A stretch of DNA of 64,000 nucleotides from Kitasatospora cheerisanensis KCTC 2395 (GCF_000696185.1 NZ_KK853997.1:5901224-5965223); one strand, 5' to 3'; counted from the first letter of the stretch, positions 32,578 to 42,359 are shown. Notes: generated by a model not told the origin, from the sequence alone. Translations and numbers: made by a program.

Positions 32578-33746
32578 GTGCAGCTGACGATCCTTCATGT
32601 CTCCCAGCCGGTCGACGGCGGCGTGGCCCGGGTGGTGGCCGACCTGGTCCGCGGCCAACGGGCCTCCGGCTGCCGGGTCCTGGTGGCCTGCCCGCCCGGC
32701 GGCCGGCTCGCCCGCGAGGCCGCCGCCGCCGGCGCCCGGGTGCTGGACTGGCCCGCCGAACGCTCGCCCGGACCGGGCACCCTCCGGGAGGCGTGGCGGC
32801 TGCGCCGGATCCTGCGCCGCACCGCACCGGACGTGCTGCACCTGCACAGCGCGAAGGCCGGACTGGCGGGCCGGCTGGCCGCCCGCGGCGACCTGCCGAC
32901 CGTGTTCCAGCCGCACGCCTGGTCGTTCGCCGCCGTCGAGGGCGCGCTGGCCGACGCCAGCCTGCGCTGGGAGCGGTTCGCCACCCGCTGGGCCCGCACC
33001 GTGCTGTGCGTCAGCGAGCAGGAGCGGGCGGACGGCGTGGCGGGCGGACTGGTCGCGCACTGGCGGGTGGTGCCCAACGGCGTCGACCTGGAGCACTGGG
33101 CGCCCGTCGACCGGGCGTCCCGGCGGTCCGCCCGGATGACCCTGGGCCTGGAGCAGTCCGCCCCGCTGGCGGTGTGCGTGGCGCGGCTGTGCCGGCAGAA
33201 GGGCCAGGACGTGCTGCTGGACGCCTGGGCGGCGGTGCAGGAGCGGCTCCCGGCGGCCCGGCTGGTGCTGGTCGGCGGCGGCCGGAGGCGGACGCGCTGG
33301 CCGCGCGGGTGCGGACGCTGCCCGACCCGTCCCGGGTGCGGCTGGTCGGCGCCGTGGCGGACCCGCGGCTCTGGCTGGCCGCCGCCGACCTGGCGGTGCT
33401 GCCCTCGCGCTGGGAGGGGATGGCGCTGGCGCCGCTGGAGGCGATGGCCTGCGGGCGGCCGGTGCTGCTGACCGACGTGCCGGGGTCCAGGGAGTGCGTG
33501 CCGCCGGGTGAGCTCGGCCGTTCGGTGGTGCCGCCGGAGAATCCCGGTCCGATGGCCGAACGCCTGGTCGAATTCCTCTCCGACCGGATCGAGTGCGAAC
33601 GGCGCGGTGTTCTGGCCCGTGCGCATGTGGCAGATCATCACGATATCCGGCAAGTAATTCCGCAGGTGGCGGCAATTTACCGGACGATTGTTCGGAGCCG
33701 GGTGGTCCCGGTGGGCCGCAGGTCCCGTGTCCCGCAGCGGTTCTGA
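32578..33746 (+). pseudogene. Glycosyltransferase family 4, apparently frameshifted once
   Basis: The first 235 codons read as a GT4 enzyme (ILHVSQPVDGGVARVVADLV, PDVLHLHSAKAGLAGRL, VPNGVDLEHW, CVARLCRQKGQDVLLDAW, LVLVGGG). At about 33285 the frame breaks; the continuation is one frame over and intact (ALAARVRTLPDPSRVRLVGA, PSRWEGMALAPLEAMACGRPVLLTD, closing RVPQRF). One missing base in GGCGGCGGCCGGAGG would rejoin GGG to PEADAL. If repaired, the protein is about 390 residues. It could be a sequencing error or a real lesion. Its role would be adding sugars to a lipid-linked repeat unit. First gene of the exopolysaccharide run. Confidence 0.8.
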
Positions 33747-33971
33747 TCGTTTGTCAGGCCGTGATCGCCGACCCGAACGAGGCGGCCGTCTTTCCTGAAT
33801 GTCTGATTATTGGGCGGGTGGAATGAAATGGCATGTCAGCTGCCAATGCGTGTAAGGGCGTTCGGTAATGTCTGATTCTGCCTGCTTCGTCACCATTCCT
33901 GGCAAAGAGATGGCCGACCGCCTTTCCCGGCAGCAGGTGCTTACCTGGACAGCAGGGGAGTGCGTGCGCTG
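33747..33971 (+). other. AT-richer leader before the glycosylphosphotransferase gene
   Basis: This 225-bp stretch is much less GC-rich than the flanking genes and contains two copies of AATGTCTGATT (33798-33808 and 33867-33877). No gene is visible. It is a plausible promoter or regulatory leader for the second part of the exopolysaccharide run; I cannot identify boxes with confidence. Confidence 0.4.
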
Positions 33972-35479
33972 ATGACCATTGACCACGAGAGCGTGCCGCA
34001 TCCGGGGCGGGTCCTGGCGGGCCCCGGGCGCCACGGCACGCACCACGGCGCCGGGCTGCTCGACCGGCCGGGCACCCGGCCCTGCCGCCCCGGCCGACCT
34101 CCGGGCCGGTCGCCGCCGCGGCCGCCCGCACTCCCGGGCCGCCCTGCCGCTCGCGCTGGCCGCCGCCGACGCCCTCGCGGTCGGCCTGGCCGTCGCCGCC
34201 ACCGCCCCGGCCGGCTCCCGCCCCGTCGCCACCGCCGCCCTGCTGCTGCCCGCCCTGCTCCCGCTCAACCTGGCGGGCGGCCTCTACCGCTCCCGGCTCA
34301 GCCTCTCCGCCCTCGACGAACTCCCCGCCCTGGCCGCCCGCGCCACCGTCGCCACCGCGTTCGCGGTCACCGCCGACGCCTGCCTGACCGGCCACTGGAG
34401 CGACCTCCGCGCGATGGGCCCGATGCGGCTGCTCGCCCTGCTCGCCCTGATGCTCCCGATCGCCGCCCTCGGCCGCGCCTACGTGCACCACCGCACCCGG
34501 CTGGCCCGCCGCCGCCGGCCCAGCCCCGCGCTGATCCTCGGCGCCGGCGAACTCGGCCAGCGGATCGCCGCCGTCCTCACCGCCCGCCCCGAGTACGGCC
34601 TGCGGCCGGTCGGCTACCTCGACCCCGACCCGGTGCTGCTGCCGCCCGGCGGCCCGCTGCCGGTGTTCGGCGGACGCGAGGCGCTCGGCCGGGTGCTGCG
34701 CCGCTACCGGGTCCACCACGTGCTGGCCACCGGCGGCGCCGCCGATGACGCCGAGACACTGGCCGCGCTGCGGCTGGCCGCCCGGCTCGGCTGCCAGGTC
34801 TGGCTGGTCCCGGCCTGCGCGAGTTCGACTCGGTGCAGGGCGTCGGCGACCACCTGTGGGGATTCCCCTGCATGCGGCTGCCCGCCCCGCGATGCGCCGC
34901 CACGGCTGGATCGTCAAGCGCGGCTTCGACATCGCCGCGGCCGGCCTCGGCCTGCTGCTGATCTCCCCGGTGCTCGCCCTGTGCGCCCTCGCGGTGCGCC
35001 TGGAGACCGGCCCCGGCGTACTGTTCCGCCAGCAGCGCACCGGCGTCGACGGCCGGGTGTTCACCCTCCTCAAGTTCCGCACCCTGCGCCCCAGCAACGA
35101 GCACGAGTCGGCGACCCGCTGGAACATCGCGCAGGACCACCGGGTGGGCCCGGCCGGCCGCTTCCTCCGCAAGACCTCGCTGGACGAGCTCCCGCAGCTG
35201 TGGAACGTCGTCCGCGGGGACATGAGCCTGGTCGGCCCCCGCCCCGAACGCCCGTACTTCGTCATGCGGTTCAGCCAGGCCTACCCCGAGTACGCCGACC
35301 GGCACCGGGTGCCCGCCGGGCTCACCGGCCTGGCCCAGGTCAACGGCCTGCGCGGCGACACCTCCATCGAGGACCGGGCCCGCTTCGACAACCGCTACAT
35401 CGAGGGCTGGACGCTGTGGCAGGACGCCAAGATCCTGCTGCGCACCGCGGCCCTGGTGGTCCGCCCGGACGGAAGCTGA
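33972..35479 (+). pseudogene. Exopolysaccharide polyprenyl glycosylphosphotransferase, frameshifted
   Basis: The family is clear but the frame is broken. Segment 1 (about 34090-34813) has membrane helices and a CoA-binding-like domain (PSPALILGAGELGQRI, YGLRPVGYLDPDP). Segment 2 (34815 to about 34889) reads REFDSVQGVGDHLWGFPCMR in another frame. Segment 3 (from 34892) is the intact catalytic part: WIVKRGFDIAAAGLGLLL, LKFRTLRP, TSLDELPQLWNVVRGDMSLV, RPERPYFV. The first step of repeat-unit assembly is transfer of a sugar phosphate to undecaprenyl phosphate. Two single-base deletions (about 34813 and 34890) explain these frame changes; the N-terminus before 34090 needs at least one more indel. 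Confidence 0.78.
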
Positions 35480-35573
35480 CAGCGCACGTGGCCCTCACCC
35501 TCCAACTCCCGCTCCCGGCCCGGCGCCTGGCGGCGATAGCCGCCCCCGGCCGAGCCGGCTGGCCGCCGCCACC

Positions 35574-36857
35574 GTGCTGCTGGTCTGCGTCCCCACCGGC
35601 GAGAAGGACGTCACCGCGGCCGTCCACGTCACCCCGGCCGACCTGGCCTCGCTGGCCCTGGTCGGGCTGATCGCCGTCGACCTGCTGCGCGGCCGGCTGC
35701 CCCGGATCGACCCGGCCGCCGCCGCCCTGTTCGGCGCCGTGGTGCTGGCCGCCGCGGTCGCCACCGTGCACTCCGTCGACCCGTCCGCCAGCCTCACCGG
35801 CTTCGTCCGGCTGGTGCAGATCTTCGTGCTGGTGCCCGCCGCCGTGCTGCTCGCCGTCCGCGACCGGAGCGACCAGCGGCTGGTGCTCGGCTCGTTCGTG
35901 CTGGCCGCGCTGATCGAGGGCGCGGTCGGCGCGAACCAGTACCTGACCCGCACCGGCGCCTCCTACACCGGGCAGCCGATCCGCGCCGTCGGCACCTTCG
36001 GCGCGCTCGACATCATGGCGATGTCCACCGTGGTCTCCTACGGCATGCTGGCCGCCCTCGCGCTGGCCCTCGCCGAGCGACGCCCGGGCGGCAGCCGCCG
36101 GCTGCGCCGCGCGATGTGGGCGAGCGCCGCGTTCCTGGCCTTCCCGCTGGCGGTCTCGTTCAGCCGCGGCAGCTGGATCGCCACCGCGGTCGCCGCCGCC
36201 GTGCTGCTGCTGCGCGCCGACGCCCGGCTCGCCGTCCGGAGCGTGCTGATCGGCGCGGCCGCCGCGGTGGTGCTGATCGGCGGGCTCGGCCTCGGCGCGT
36301 CCGGCGTCGCCGAACGGCTCGGCTCGATCGGCTCGGTCTCCGCCGCCCCCGACCAGTCCGTCTCCGACCGCTACGACCTGTGGTCCACCGCCGTCCGGAT
36401 CTGGCAGGACCACCCCGCCACCGGCGCCGGCCCGAAGGCCTTCCAGCAACTGCGCGACAGCCACGCCCCGTTGCGGCTCTCCTCCGGCAGCGACGCCGCC
36501 GACGCCACCATCGGCTTCCAGCGCGAGCCGCTGCTCTCCCCGCACAACATGTACTTCCTGGTGCTCAGCGAACAGGGCCTGCTCGGCGTCCTCGCCTACC
36601 TGGCGCTGTTCCTGACCCTGCTGCTGGGGTGCCTGCGCCGCGCGACCGGCCCCGGCCTGGCCGCCCTCGCCCTGCTCGCCTGGGTGCTCTGGGACTTCCT
36701 GTACGCCGACATCGGCGGCACCACCACCGTGCTGACCTCCGTCGTGCTCGGCCTGGCCGCCCGCACCGCGCTCCCCGGCCCGGACGCCGGCGCGGCGGAC
36801 GGTCCTGCCGCCGGCCCGGAGGACGGCCCAGACTCCCGTGGAGCGTGCGGCGCATGA
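35574..36857 (+). CDS. O-antigen ligase/Wzy-like polymerase
   Basis: 427 residues from a GTG. About 10-11 hydrophobic segments surround a large periplasmic-type loop, with FPLAVSFSRGSWIAT, DHPATGAGPKAFQQL (the H-x-G ligase loop) and LSPHNMYFLVLSEQGLLG, all typical of the O-antigen ligase/polymerase superfamily. It would polymerise or transfer lipid-linked units outside the membrane. The likely natural start is GTG 35488, giving an added N-terminus of about 28 residues (MALTLQLPLP), but one base seems missing near 35550. Its stop overlaps the ATG at 36854 of the next gene (ATGA). Confidence 0.82.
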   Translation: MLLVCVPTGEKDVTAAVHVTPADLASLALVGLIAVDLLRGRLPRIDPAAAALFGAVVLAAAVATVHSVDPSASLTGFVRLVQIFVLVPAAVLLAVRDRSDQRLVLGSFVLAALIEGAVGANQYLTRTGASYTGQPIRAVGTFGALDIMAMSTVVSYGMLAALALALAERRPGGSRRLRRAMWASAAFLAFPLAVSFSRGSWIATAVAAAVLLLRADARLAVRSVLIGAAAAVVLIGGLGLGASGVAERLGSIGSVSAAPDQSVSDRYDLWSTAVRIWQDHPATGAGPKAFQQLRDSHAPLRLSSGSDAADATIGFQREPLLSPHNMYFLVLSEQGLLGVLAYLALFLTLLLGCLRRATGPGLAALALLAWVLWDFLYADIGGTTTVLTSVVLGLAARTALPGPDAGAADGPAAGPEDGPDSRGACGA

Positions 36858-38571
36858 CGACCGATCAGCCGCTGGCCCAGGCCGCCCCGGCCGCCACCGC
36901 CCCGTACCGGCCCCGCGGGCGGACACCGACGCGCCGTCCCGGAGCGGCTTCCTGGCCAAGGCGTTCGGCGTCACCGCGCTGCTCAGCGCGGCCGGCTCCG
37001 GCCTCGGCCTGCTCCGCGACCTGCTGCTGGCCCGCTACTTCGGCGCCAACCAGGGCACCGACGCCTTCCTGGTCGCCTGGACGGTGCCGGAGACCGCCGC
37101 GCCGCTGCTGATCGAGGACGCGATGGCGTTCCTGATGGTCCCCGCCTTCAGCCTGGCCCTGGTGCTGCGCGAGGAACGCCCGCACGGGCCCGACCCGGTA
37201 CGGCAGTTGACCCGCTCCACGCTGCCCTGGCTGCTGCTCGCGCTGTGCGCGCTGTCCGCCACCGCCGCGCTCGGCGCCCCGCAACTGGTCGAACTGATCG
37301 CCCCCGGCCTGGCCGACCCGCAACTGGCCGTCACCTGCACCCGGATCACCGCGATCACCGTGGTGCCGTTCGGCGTGGCCGGCTACCTGGCCGCCGCGCT
37401 GCGCGCCCAGGCCGCCTACACCGCGCCCGCCGTCATCTACGTGATGTACAACCTGGGCATCCTGGCGCTGCTGCTCAGCGGCCACCGGCTGCTCGGGGTG
37501 CGCTCCGCCGCGCTCGGCGTGGCGCTCGGCAGCCTGCTGATGGCGGGCGTGCTGGTGGTGCCGTTCGTCCGCCGGCTGCGCACCCGGCGGCGGACGGCCC
37601 GGCAGCGCGGCGCCGGGCGCGGGCTGGTGCTGATCCCGCTGGCGCTGCTGCCGGTCGCCGCGTTCTCGCTGACCCGGCAGTCCCAGGTGTTCATCGAGCG
37701 GTTCCTCGGCTCCGGCCTGCCGCCCGGTACCATCTCGCACCTCAACTACGCCGCGAAGGTCAGCCAGTTGGCGATGACCTCGGCGATCCTGATCGTCACC
37801 GTGACCTTCCCGGTGGTGGCCCGGGCGATGGCCGCGGGCGACCTCGCGGCCGCCCGCGACCGGGTCGAGAAGGACCTCGGCCAGGCCGCCGCCCTGGTGC
37901 TGCTCGGCACCGCCTTCCTGCTGGCCTGCGCGCCGGCCGTGGTCGCGCTGCTGTTCCAGCGCGGCGCGTTCGGCCCCGCCGACACCGACGCCACCGCGGC
38001 CGTCATCCGGGTCTACTCCTTCGGCCTGCCCGCGCAGGCGATGATCGGCGTGATGGTGCGGCCGTACTTCTGCGTCCGGCCGGTGGTGCGGCGCGCCGAG
38101 GCCCCGCGCGCCGAGGGCGACCGGACCACCTGGCTGGACTGGTACCCGGTCGGCGCGATGACGCTCGGACTGGTCGTCACCTTCGGCCTCGGCGTCACCC
38201 TCACCCCGCGCTTCGGGGCGCCCGGCCTGGCCGCCGGCAACGCGGTCGGGATCACCTGCACCGCGGCGCTGCTGATGCGCGGCCTGATGCTGCGCGGCAT
38301 CGCGCTGCGGCTGGGCCTGGTGCTCGGCGGGCAGGCCCGGCTGCTGGCGGCGTCGATCGCCGCGGCCGGGGCCGGCTCGCTCGCCGTCCGCACCGCCACC
38401 GCGCCGCTGTCCGCCGCGCTGCTCGGCGGCGCCACCGTCCTGCTGGTCTTCGCGGCCCTCGGCGCGCTGTTCGGCGCCGCCGAGGTCCGCGGCCCGGTCC
38501 TGGCGCTGCTCGCCCGGGCCCGGCGACCGCACGCCCCCTCACCCGCCGAAGGGAAGCCGCATGGACGCTGA
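36838..38571 (+). CDS. MurJ/MviN-like lipid-linked oligosaccharide flippase
   Basis: 577 residues in the uninterrupted frame with 13-14 membrane helices. Family pieces: GSGLGLLRDLLLARYFGANQGTDAFLVAW near the start, MYNLGILALLL, QSQVFIERFLGSGLP, SHLNYAAKVSQLAMT, and LLFQRGAFGPADTDAT. In this cluster it is probably the repeat-unit flippase. The natural start may be ATG 36854 (MTTDQPLAQAAPAA), coupled to the previous stop, with one base lost near 36918; the GTG at 36838 simply avoids this. The amino end is therefore uncertain while the membrane body is not. It overlaps the deacetylase by 11 nt. Confidence 0.85.
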   Translation: MERAAHDDRSAAGPGRPGRHRPVPAPRADTDAPSRSGFLAKAFGVTALLSAAGSGLGLLRDLLLARYFGANQGTDAFLVAWTVPETAAPLLIEDAMAFLMVPAFSLALVLREERPHGPDPVRQLTRSTLPWLLLALCALSATAALGAPQLVELIAPGLADPQLAVTCTRITAITVVPFGVAGYLAAALRAQAAYTAPAVIYVMYNLGILALLLSGHRLLGVRSAALGVALGSLLMAGVLVVPFVRRLRTRRRTARQRGAGRGLVLIPLALLPVAAFSLTRQSQVFIERFLGSGLPPGTISHLNYAAKVSQLAMTSAILIVTVTFPVVARAMAAGDLAAARDRVEKDLGQAAALVLLGTAFLLACAPAVVALLFQRGAFGPADTDATAAVIRVYSFGLPAQAMIGVMVRPYFCVRPVVRRAEAPRAEGDRTTWLDWYPVGAMTLGLVVTFGLGVTLTPRFGAPGLAAGNAVGITCTAALLMRGLMLRGIALRLGLVLGGQARLLAASIAAAGAGSLAVRTATAPLSAALLGGATVLLVFAALGALFGAAEVRGPVLALLARARRPHAPSPAEGKPHGR

Positions 38572-39349
38572 AGCCTGTCTGCCGGCGCAGGCGCTCGCAC
38601 CCCGCTTCGCCCCCTGGATCCTGATGTACCACTCCGTCGCCGACGAGACCGAGGACCCGTACCTGCTGACCGTCAGCCCCGAGCGGTTCGCCGAACAGAT
38701 GGACTGGCTGTATCGCTCCGGCCGGCGCGGCGTCAGCGTCCGCGAACTGCTGGCCGCCCAGGCCCGCGGCCGGGAGTCCAAACTGGTCGGCCTGACCTTC
38801 GACGACGGCTACGCCGACTTCGCCCGGCACGCCGTCCCGGTGCTCCGCGACCACGGCTTCACCGCCACCGCGTACGTGCTGCCCGACCTGCTCGGCGCCT
38901 GCAACCACTGGGACAGCGAAGGCCCCCGCAAGCAGCTGCTGACGGCCCGGCAGGTCACCGAACTCGCCGAGGCGGGCTGGGAGATCGGCTCGCACGGCCT
39001 CGGCCACCGGGCCCTGGCCGGCCTCTCGCCCGAGGAGCTGGAACGCCAGACCCGGGAGAGCCGGCGCGCCCTGGAGGACCTGGTGGCCGGCCCGGTCAGC
39101 GGCTTCTGCTACCCCTACGGCGCGGTCGACCTGCCCGCCGCCCGGGCCGTCCGGGACGCCGGCTACGACTACGCCTGCGCCATCGACCACTCCTCGCTGA
39201 CCGGCCGCCACGCCCTGCCGCGCAGCTACGTCGGCGACCGCGACGGCGCCTGGCGGCTGCGCGCCAAGCACGGCCGGCACCACTGGCGGGAGGCCGTCAC
39301 CGGGCTGCGCTGGGCCCCGCCGAGGTCCGCCGCGGGGGCGCGGCCGTGA
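38561..39349 (+). CDS. NodB-type polysaccharide deacetylase
   Basis: 262 residues. The NodB motifs are in order: LMYHSV, LTFDDGYADF (D81, D82), IGSHGLGHR (H145, H149), and GFCYPYGAVDLP. The metal set D82/H145/H149 is complete, so a metal-dependent N-deacetylase is likely, acting on amino sugars of the exopolysaccharide or peptidoglycan. There is no signal peptide, so it probably works in the cytoplasm or on lipid-linked precursors. Its start overlaps the flippase end by 11 nt and its stop overlaps the next GTG (GTGA). Confidence 0.9.
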   Translation: MDAEACLPAQALAPRFAPWILMYHSVADETEDPYLLTVSPERFAEQMDWLYRSGRRGVSVRELLAAQARGRESKLVGLTFDDGYADFARHAVPVLRDHGFTATAYVLPDLLGACNHWDSEGPRKQLLTARQVTELAEAGWEIGSHGLGHRALAGLSPEELERQTRESRRALEDLVAGPVSGFCYPYGAVDLPAARAVRDAGYDYACAIDHSSLTGRHALPRSYVGDRDGAWRLRAKHGRHHWREAVTGLRWAPPRSAAGARP

Positions 39350-40512
39350 AGGTCCTGCACGTGGTGACCGGCCTGCACGCGGGCGGCGCCGAACGCCAGC
39401 TCGCCCTGCTGCTGCGGCACCTGCCGAAGGACCAGCGGCACGAGGTGGCCACCCTGACCGACCCCGGCACGGTGGCCCGCGAACTGCGCGCCGACGGCGT
39501 CACCGTCCACCACCTCGGCATGCGCGGCAACCGCGACCTCGGCGTGCTGCCCCGGCTCACCCGGCTGATCCGGAACGGCCGCTACGACCTGGTCCACACC
39601 CACCTGTACCGCGCCATGCTGTACGGCCGGCTGGCCGCCCGGCTCGCCGGGGTGCGGGGCGTGCTCGCCACCGAGCACTCCCTGCAGGCCGGGGTGATCG
39701 AGGGCCGGCCCACCTCCCGGGGCGTCAAGGCGCTCTACCTGGCCGCCGAACGGCTCGGCAGCACCACCCTCGCGGTCTCCGGCCAGGTCGCCGCCGTGCT
39801 CGACGCCTGGGGCGTGCCGGCCCACCGGGTGCGGCGGCTGCCGAACGGCGTGGACGCCGCCCGGTACCGGTTCGGGCCCGCCGAGCGGGCCGCCCACCGG
39901 GCCCGGCTGCGCGCCGAACTCGGCCTGCCCGCCGACGCGTTCGTGGTCGGCGGGGTCGGCCGGCTGGTCGACGGGAAGCGCTTCCACGTCCCGCTGGCCG
40001 CGCTGGCCGCGCTCCCGCCCGCCGCCCGGCTGCTGCTGGTCGGCGAAGGCCCCGCCCGCGCCGCGCTCACCGCCCGCGCCCAACGGCTCGGCGTCCGCGA
40101 CCGGCTGGTGCTCACCGGCGAACGCGACGACGTGCCCGAACTGCTCACCGCCATGGACGTGCTGGTCTCGCCGTCCCGCGCCGAGACCTTCGGCCTCGCC
40201 GCCCTGGAGGGCCTGGCCGCCGGCCTGCCGGTGCTGCACTCCGCCTGCCCGGCGCTCGCCGACCTGCCGACCGCCGCCGCCCCGCACGCCCGCCTGCTGC
40301 CCTCCGAACCCGACCACTACGCCCGCGAGTTGACCGCCCTGGCGGCCGCTCCGCCCGGCCTCCTCCCGGTGCCGCCCGCCGTCGCGCACTACGACATCAC
40401 CCGGATCGCGGCCGAACTCGCCGCCCTCTACCGGGAGTCGGCCGGCGCTCTGCCCGGCCCCCGGCACCCCGCGCGGCGACGCACCGAACCCGCCCGCCTC
40501 CCGTCCCTGTAG
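39346..40512 (+). CDS. Glycosyltransferase family 4 (GT4)
   Basis: 388 residues, GTG start coupled to the deacetylase stop. GT-B features: VLHVVTGLHAGGAERQLALL at the start, YDLVHTHLYRAMLYGRLAARL, RRLPNGVDAARY, VGGVGRLVDGKRF, LLLVGEGPARAAL and the donor-binding PSRAETFGLAALEGLAAGLPVL. It should transfer a nucleotide-activated hexose to the growing repeat unit. Reading frame intact, unlike the first glycosyltransferase of the cluster. The C-terminal 25 residues are basic and probably disordered. Confidence 0.92.
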   Translation: MKVLHVVTGLHAGGAERQLALLLRHLPKDQRHEVATLTDPGTVARELRADGVTVHHLGMRGNRDLGVLPRLTRLIRNGRYDLVHTHLYRAMLYGRLAARLAGVRGVLATEHSLQAGVIEGRPTSRGVKALYLAAERLGSTTLAVSGQVAAVLDAWGVPAHRVRRLPNGVDAARYRFGPAERAAHRARLRAELGLPADAFVVGGVGRLVDGKRFHVPLAALAALPPAARLLLVGEGPARAALTARAQRLGVRDRLVLTGERDDVPELLTAMDVLVSPSRAETFGLAALEGLAAGLPVLHSACPALADLPTAAAPHARLLPSEPDHYARELTALAAAPPGLLPVPPAVAHYDITRIAAELAALYRESAGALPGPRHPARRRTEPARLPSL

Positions 40513-40527
40513 CACCTGGAGCCCCCG

Positions 40528-41181
40528 ATGCCCGATCCCCGCCGCAGCGCCCGCGCGCTGGCCCGCCGCTGGTGGCCGCTGGCCGTCGCCGTCCCGCTCG
40601 GCGCGGTGGCCGGCGCCGGCTACGCCGTCGTCTCGCACCCCTCCTACGTCGCGAGCTCGTACGTGGTGGTGGTCCCGCAGAACCCCGGCGACAACGTCAA
40701 CACCGTCAACTTCGCCCAGGCGTACGGCCGGCTCACCGGCCAGCCGCAGGTGCTGATCGGGGCCGCCGCCGAGACCCACCACACGGTCGCCACGCTGACC
40801 AAGCTGGTCCGCGGCACCACCTCCCCGGACGCCCCGGTGATCGCGATCACCGGCACCAGCAGCACGGCCGACGACGCCGTGCAGAACGCCGACGCGGTCG
40901 CCCGCTCGCTGATCGCCTTCGGCAGCGCCAGCAGCAAGGAGACCGGCGTCAAGCTCGTCCAACTGGCCGCCGCCGCCGAACCCGACGCCCCCGCCTCGCC
41001 GTCCGCCGCGCTGGACACCGCGGTCGGCGGCGCCGCCGGCGTGCTGCTCGGCGCCCTGGCCATGCTCACCCGCCGCAAGGCTGCCCCTGCCGAGACCGCC
41101 GAGACCGCCGGGGCCGCCCCCGCCGCGCTGCCCGCCCAGGCCGCCGCCGGGACCGGGCCCGAGGCGGTGGCCGCCCGATGA
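40528..41181 (+). CDS. Wzz-like chain-length/polysaccharide co-polymerase
   Basis: 217 residues with two membrane segments (about 16-34, WPLAVAVPLGAVAGAGYAVV, and 167-184, VGGAAGVLLGALAMLT) flanking an extracytoplasmic domain with SHPSYVASSYVVVVPQNPGD and repeated SSTADDAVQNADAVARSLIAF. This is the Wzz/Wzc topology without a kinase domain. It may control chain length with the Wzy-like polymerase. The C-terminal tail is Ala/Glu-rich and disordered. Its stop overlaps the next ATG (ATGA). Confidence 0.83.
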   Translation: MPDPRRSARALARRWWPLAVAVPLGAVAGAGYAVVSHPSYVASSYVVVVPQNPGDNVNTVNFAQAYGRLTGQPQVLIGAAAETHHTVATLTKLVRGTTSPDAPVIAITGTSSTADDAVQNADAVARSLIAFGSASSKETGVKLVQLAAAAEPDAPASPSAALDTAVGGAAGVLLGALAMLTRRKAAPAETAETAGAAPAALPAQAAAGTGPEAVAAR

Positions 41182-42359
41182 GACTCCGTCAGCGGGCCGC
41201 CGCCGACCCCCGGGTGCCCGTCCAGGCCGGCCGCGCCGCCGCCGACCGCGAGCGGTGGACCGCCGAAGTGCTGCGCACCGACGACGCCCTGGACCTGGTC
41301 GCCGAGGAGTGGGACGACCTGTACCGGCGCTGCGCCACCGCCACCACCTTCCAGGCCGCACCCTGGCTGCGCTCCTGGTGGCGCGGCTACGGCCGCCCGG
41401 GCGCGCTGGTGCTGGTGCTGGTCCGCCGCGACGGCCGGCTGGTCGCCGCCGCCGCGCTGCGCCGCCGCGGCCCGTTCGGCGCGCTGACCAACCTGGGCGC
41501 GGGCCTGGTCGACTTCACCGACGTGCTGCTCGACGACGAGTGCGCCGACCGCGCCGCCGCCGAACTCGCCGCCGCCCTGCCGCTGCGCCTCCCGTGGCAC
41601 AGCCTGGAACTGCGCGAGGTGCACCCCGAGGCCGCCGTGCAGAGGGTGTTCGCGCACTGGCGCGGCCGCCGGCACCGGTTCGCCGACTCGCTCTGCCAGT
41701 ACCTGCCGGCCGTCCCGATGGACGAGCTGCTCAAGCGGCTGCCCGGCAAGACCGCCCAGCGCAGCCGGGTCAAGCTGCGCCGGATCGCCGAGGCCGGGAT
41801 CCTGGTGCACTCCGCGACCGCCGACGAAGTCCCGGACACCGTCCGCGAGTTGCTGCGGCTGCACCGCCTCCAGTGGCAGGACCGCGGGGTCACCCCGGAG
41901 CACCTCACCGGGCGCTTCGAGGAGCACCTCGTCGAGTCCACCACCGGCCTGGTCGCCACCCGCCGGGCCGCCATACACCGCTTCGAGCTCGACGGCGAGC
42001 TGCTGGCGGTCAACCTGGTGCTGCTGTGCGCCCCGTTCGGCGGCCTCTACATGTACGGCGCGCACCCGCGGCTGCGCGAACGCTTGGACATCGCCGGCCT
42101 GCTGTTCGGCGCCGCGCTGGACGAGGTGCGGTCCGCCGGGATCCCGCAGTTGAGCCTGCTGCGCGGCCAGGAGCCGTACAAGCAGCGCTGGCGGCCCGAC
42201 CGGCTGGCCAACCAGCGACTGGTGCTCGGCCCCGGCCGGCTCGCCCCGTGGGCCGCCGCCCGCGCCCTGCGGGTGCGGGCCCGGGGCGCCGCCGTACACC
42301 TGCTGCGGACCAGGCTGCCCGGCCTGAAGGAGGCGCTAGTGCGCCGACGCCTTGGGTGA
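41178..42359 (+). CDS. CelD/BcsL-type GNAT acyltransferase
   Basis: 393 residues of the BioF2-like/CelD GNAT group: TFQAAPWLRSWWRGYG, LPGKTAQRSRVKLRRIAEAG, then FELDGELLAVNLVLL, FGGLYMYGAHPRLRE, and LSLLRGQEPYKQRWRPD. Such proteins are frequent in cellulose and capsule gene groups and probably modify exopolysaccharide or its precursors with acyl groups. No membrane helix. It is the last plus-strand gene of the run and overlaps, by 24 nt, the tail of the convergent GH26 gene. Confidence 0.87.
   Translation: MRLRQRAAADPRVPVQAGRAAADRERWTAEVLRTDDALDLVAEEWDDLYRRCATATTFQAAPWLRSWWRGYGRPGALVLVLVRRDGRLVAAAALRRRGPFGALTNLGAGLVDFTDVLLDDECADRAAAELAAALPLRLPWHSLELREVHPEAAVQRVFAHWRGRRHRFADSLCQYLPAVPMDELLKRLPGKTAQRSRVKLRRIAEAGILVHSATADEVPDTVRELLRLHRLQWQDRGVTPEHLTGRFEEHLVESTTGLVATRRAAIHRFELDGELLAVNLVLLCAPFGGLYMYGAHPRLRERLDIAGLLFGAALDEVRSAGIPQLSLLRGQEPYKQRWRPDRLANQRLVLGPGRLAPWAAARALRVRARGAAVHLLRTRLPGLKEALVRRRLG

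Noticed and set aside
32793..33746. Independent gene in the second frame of the first glycosyltransferase
   Set aside because: Its N-terminal half is shadow sequence; only the part after about 33285 is genuine and continues the GT4 domain.
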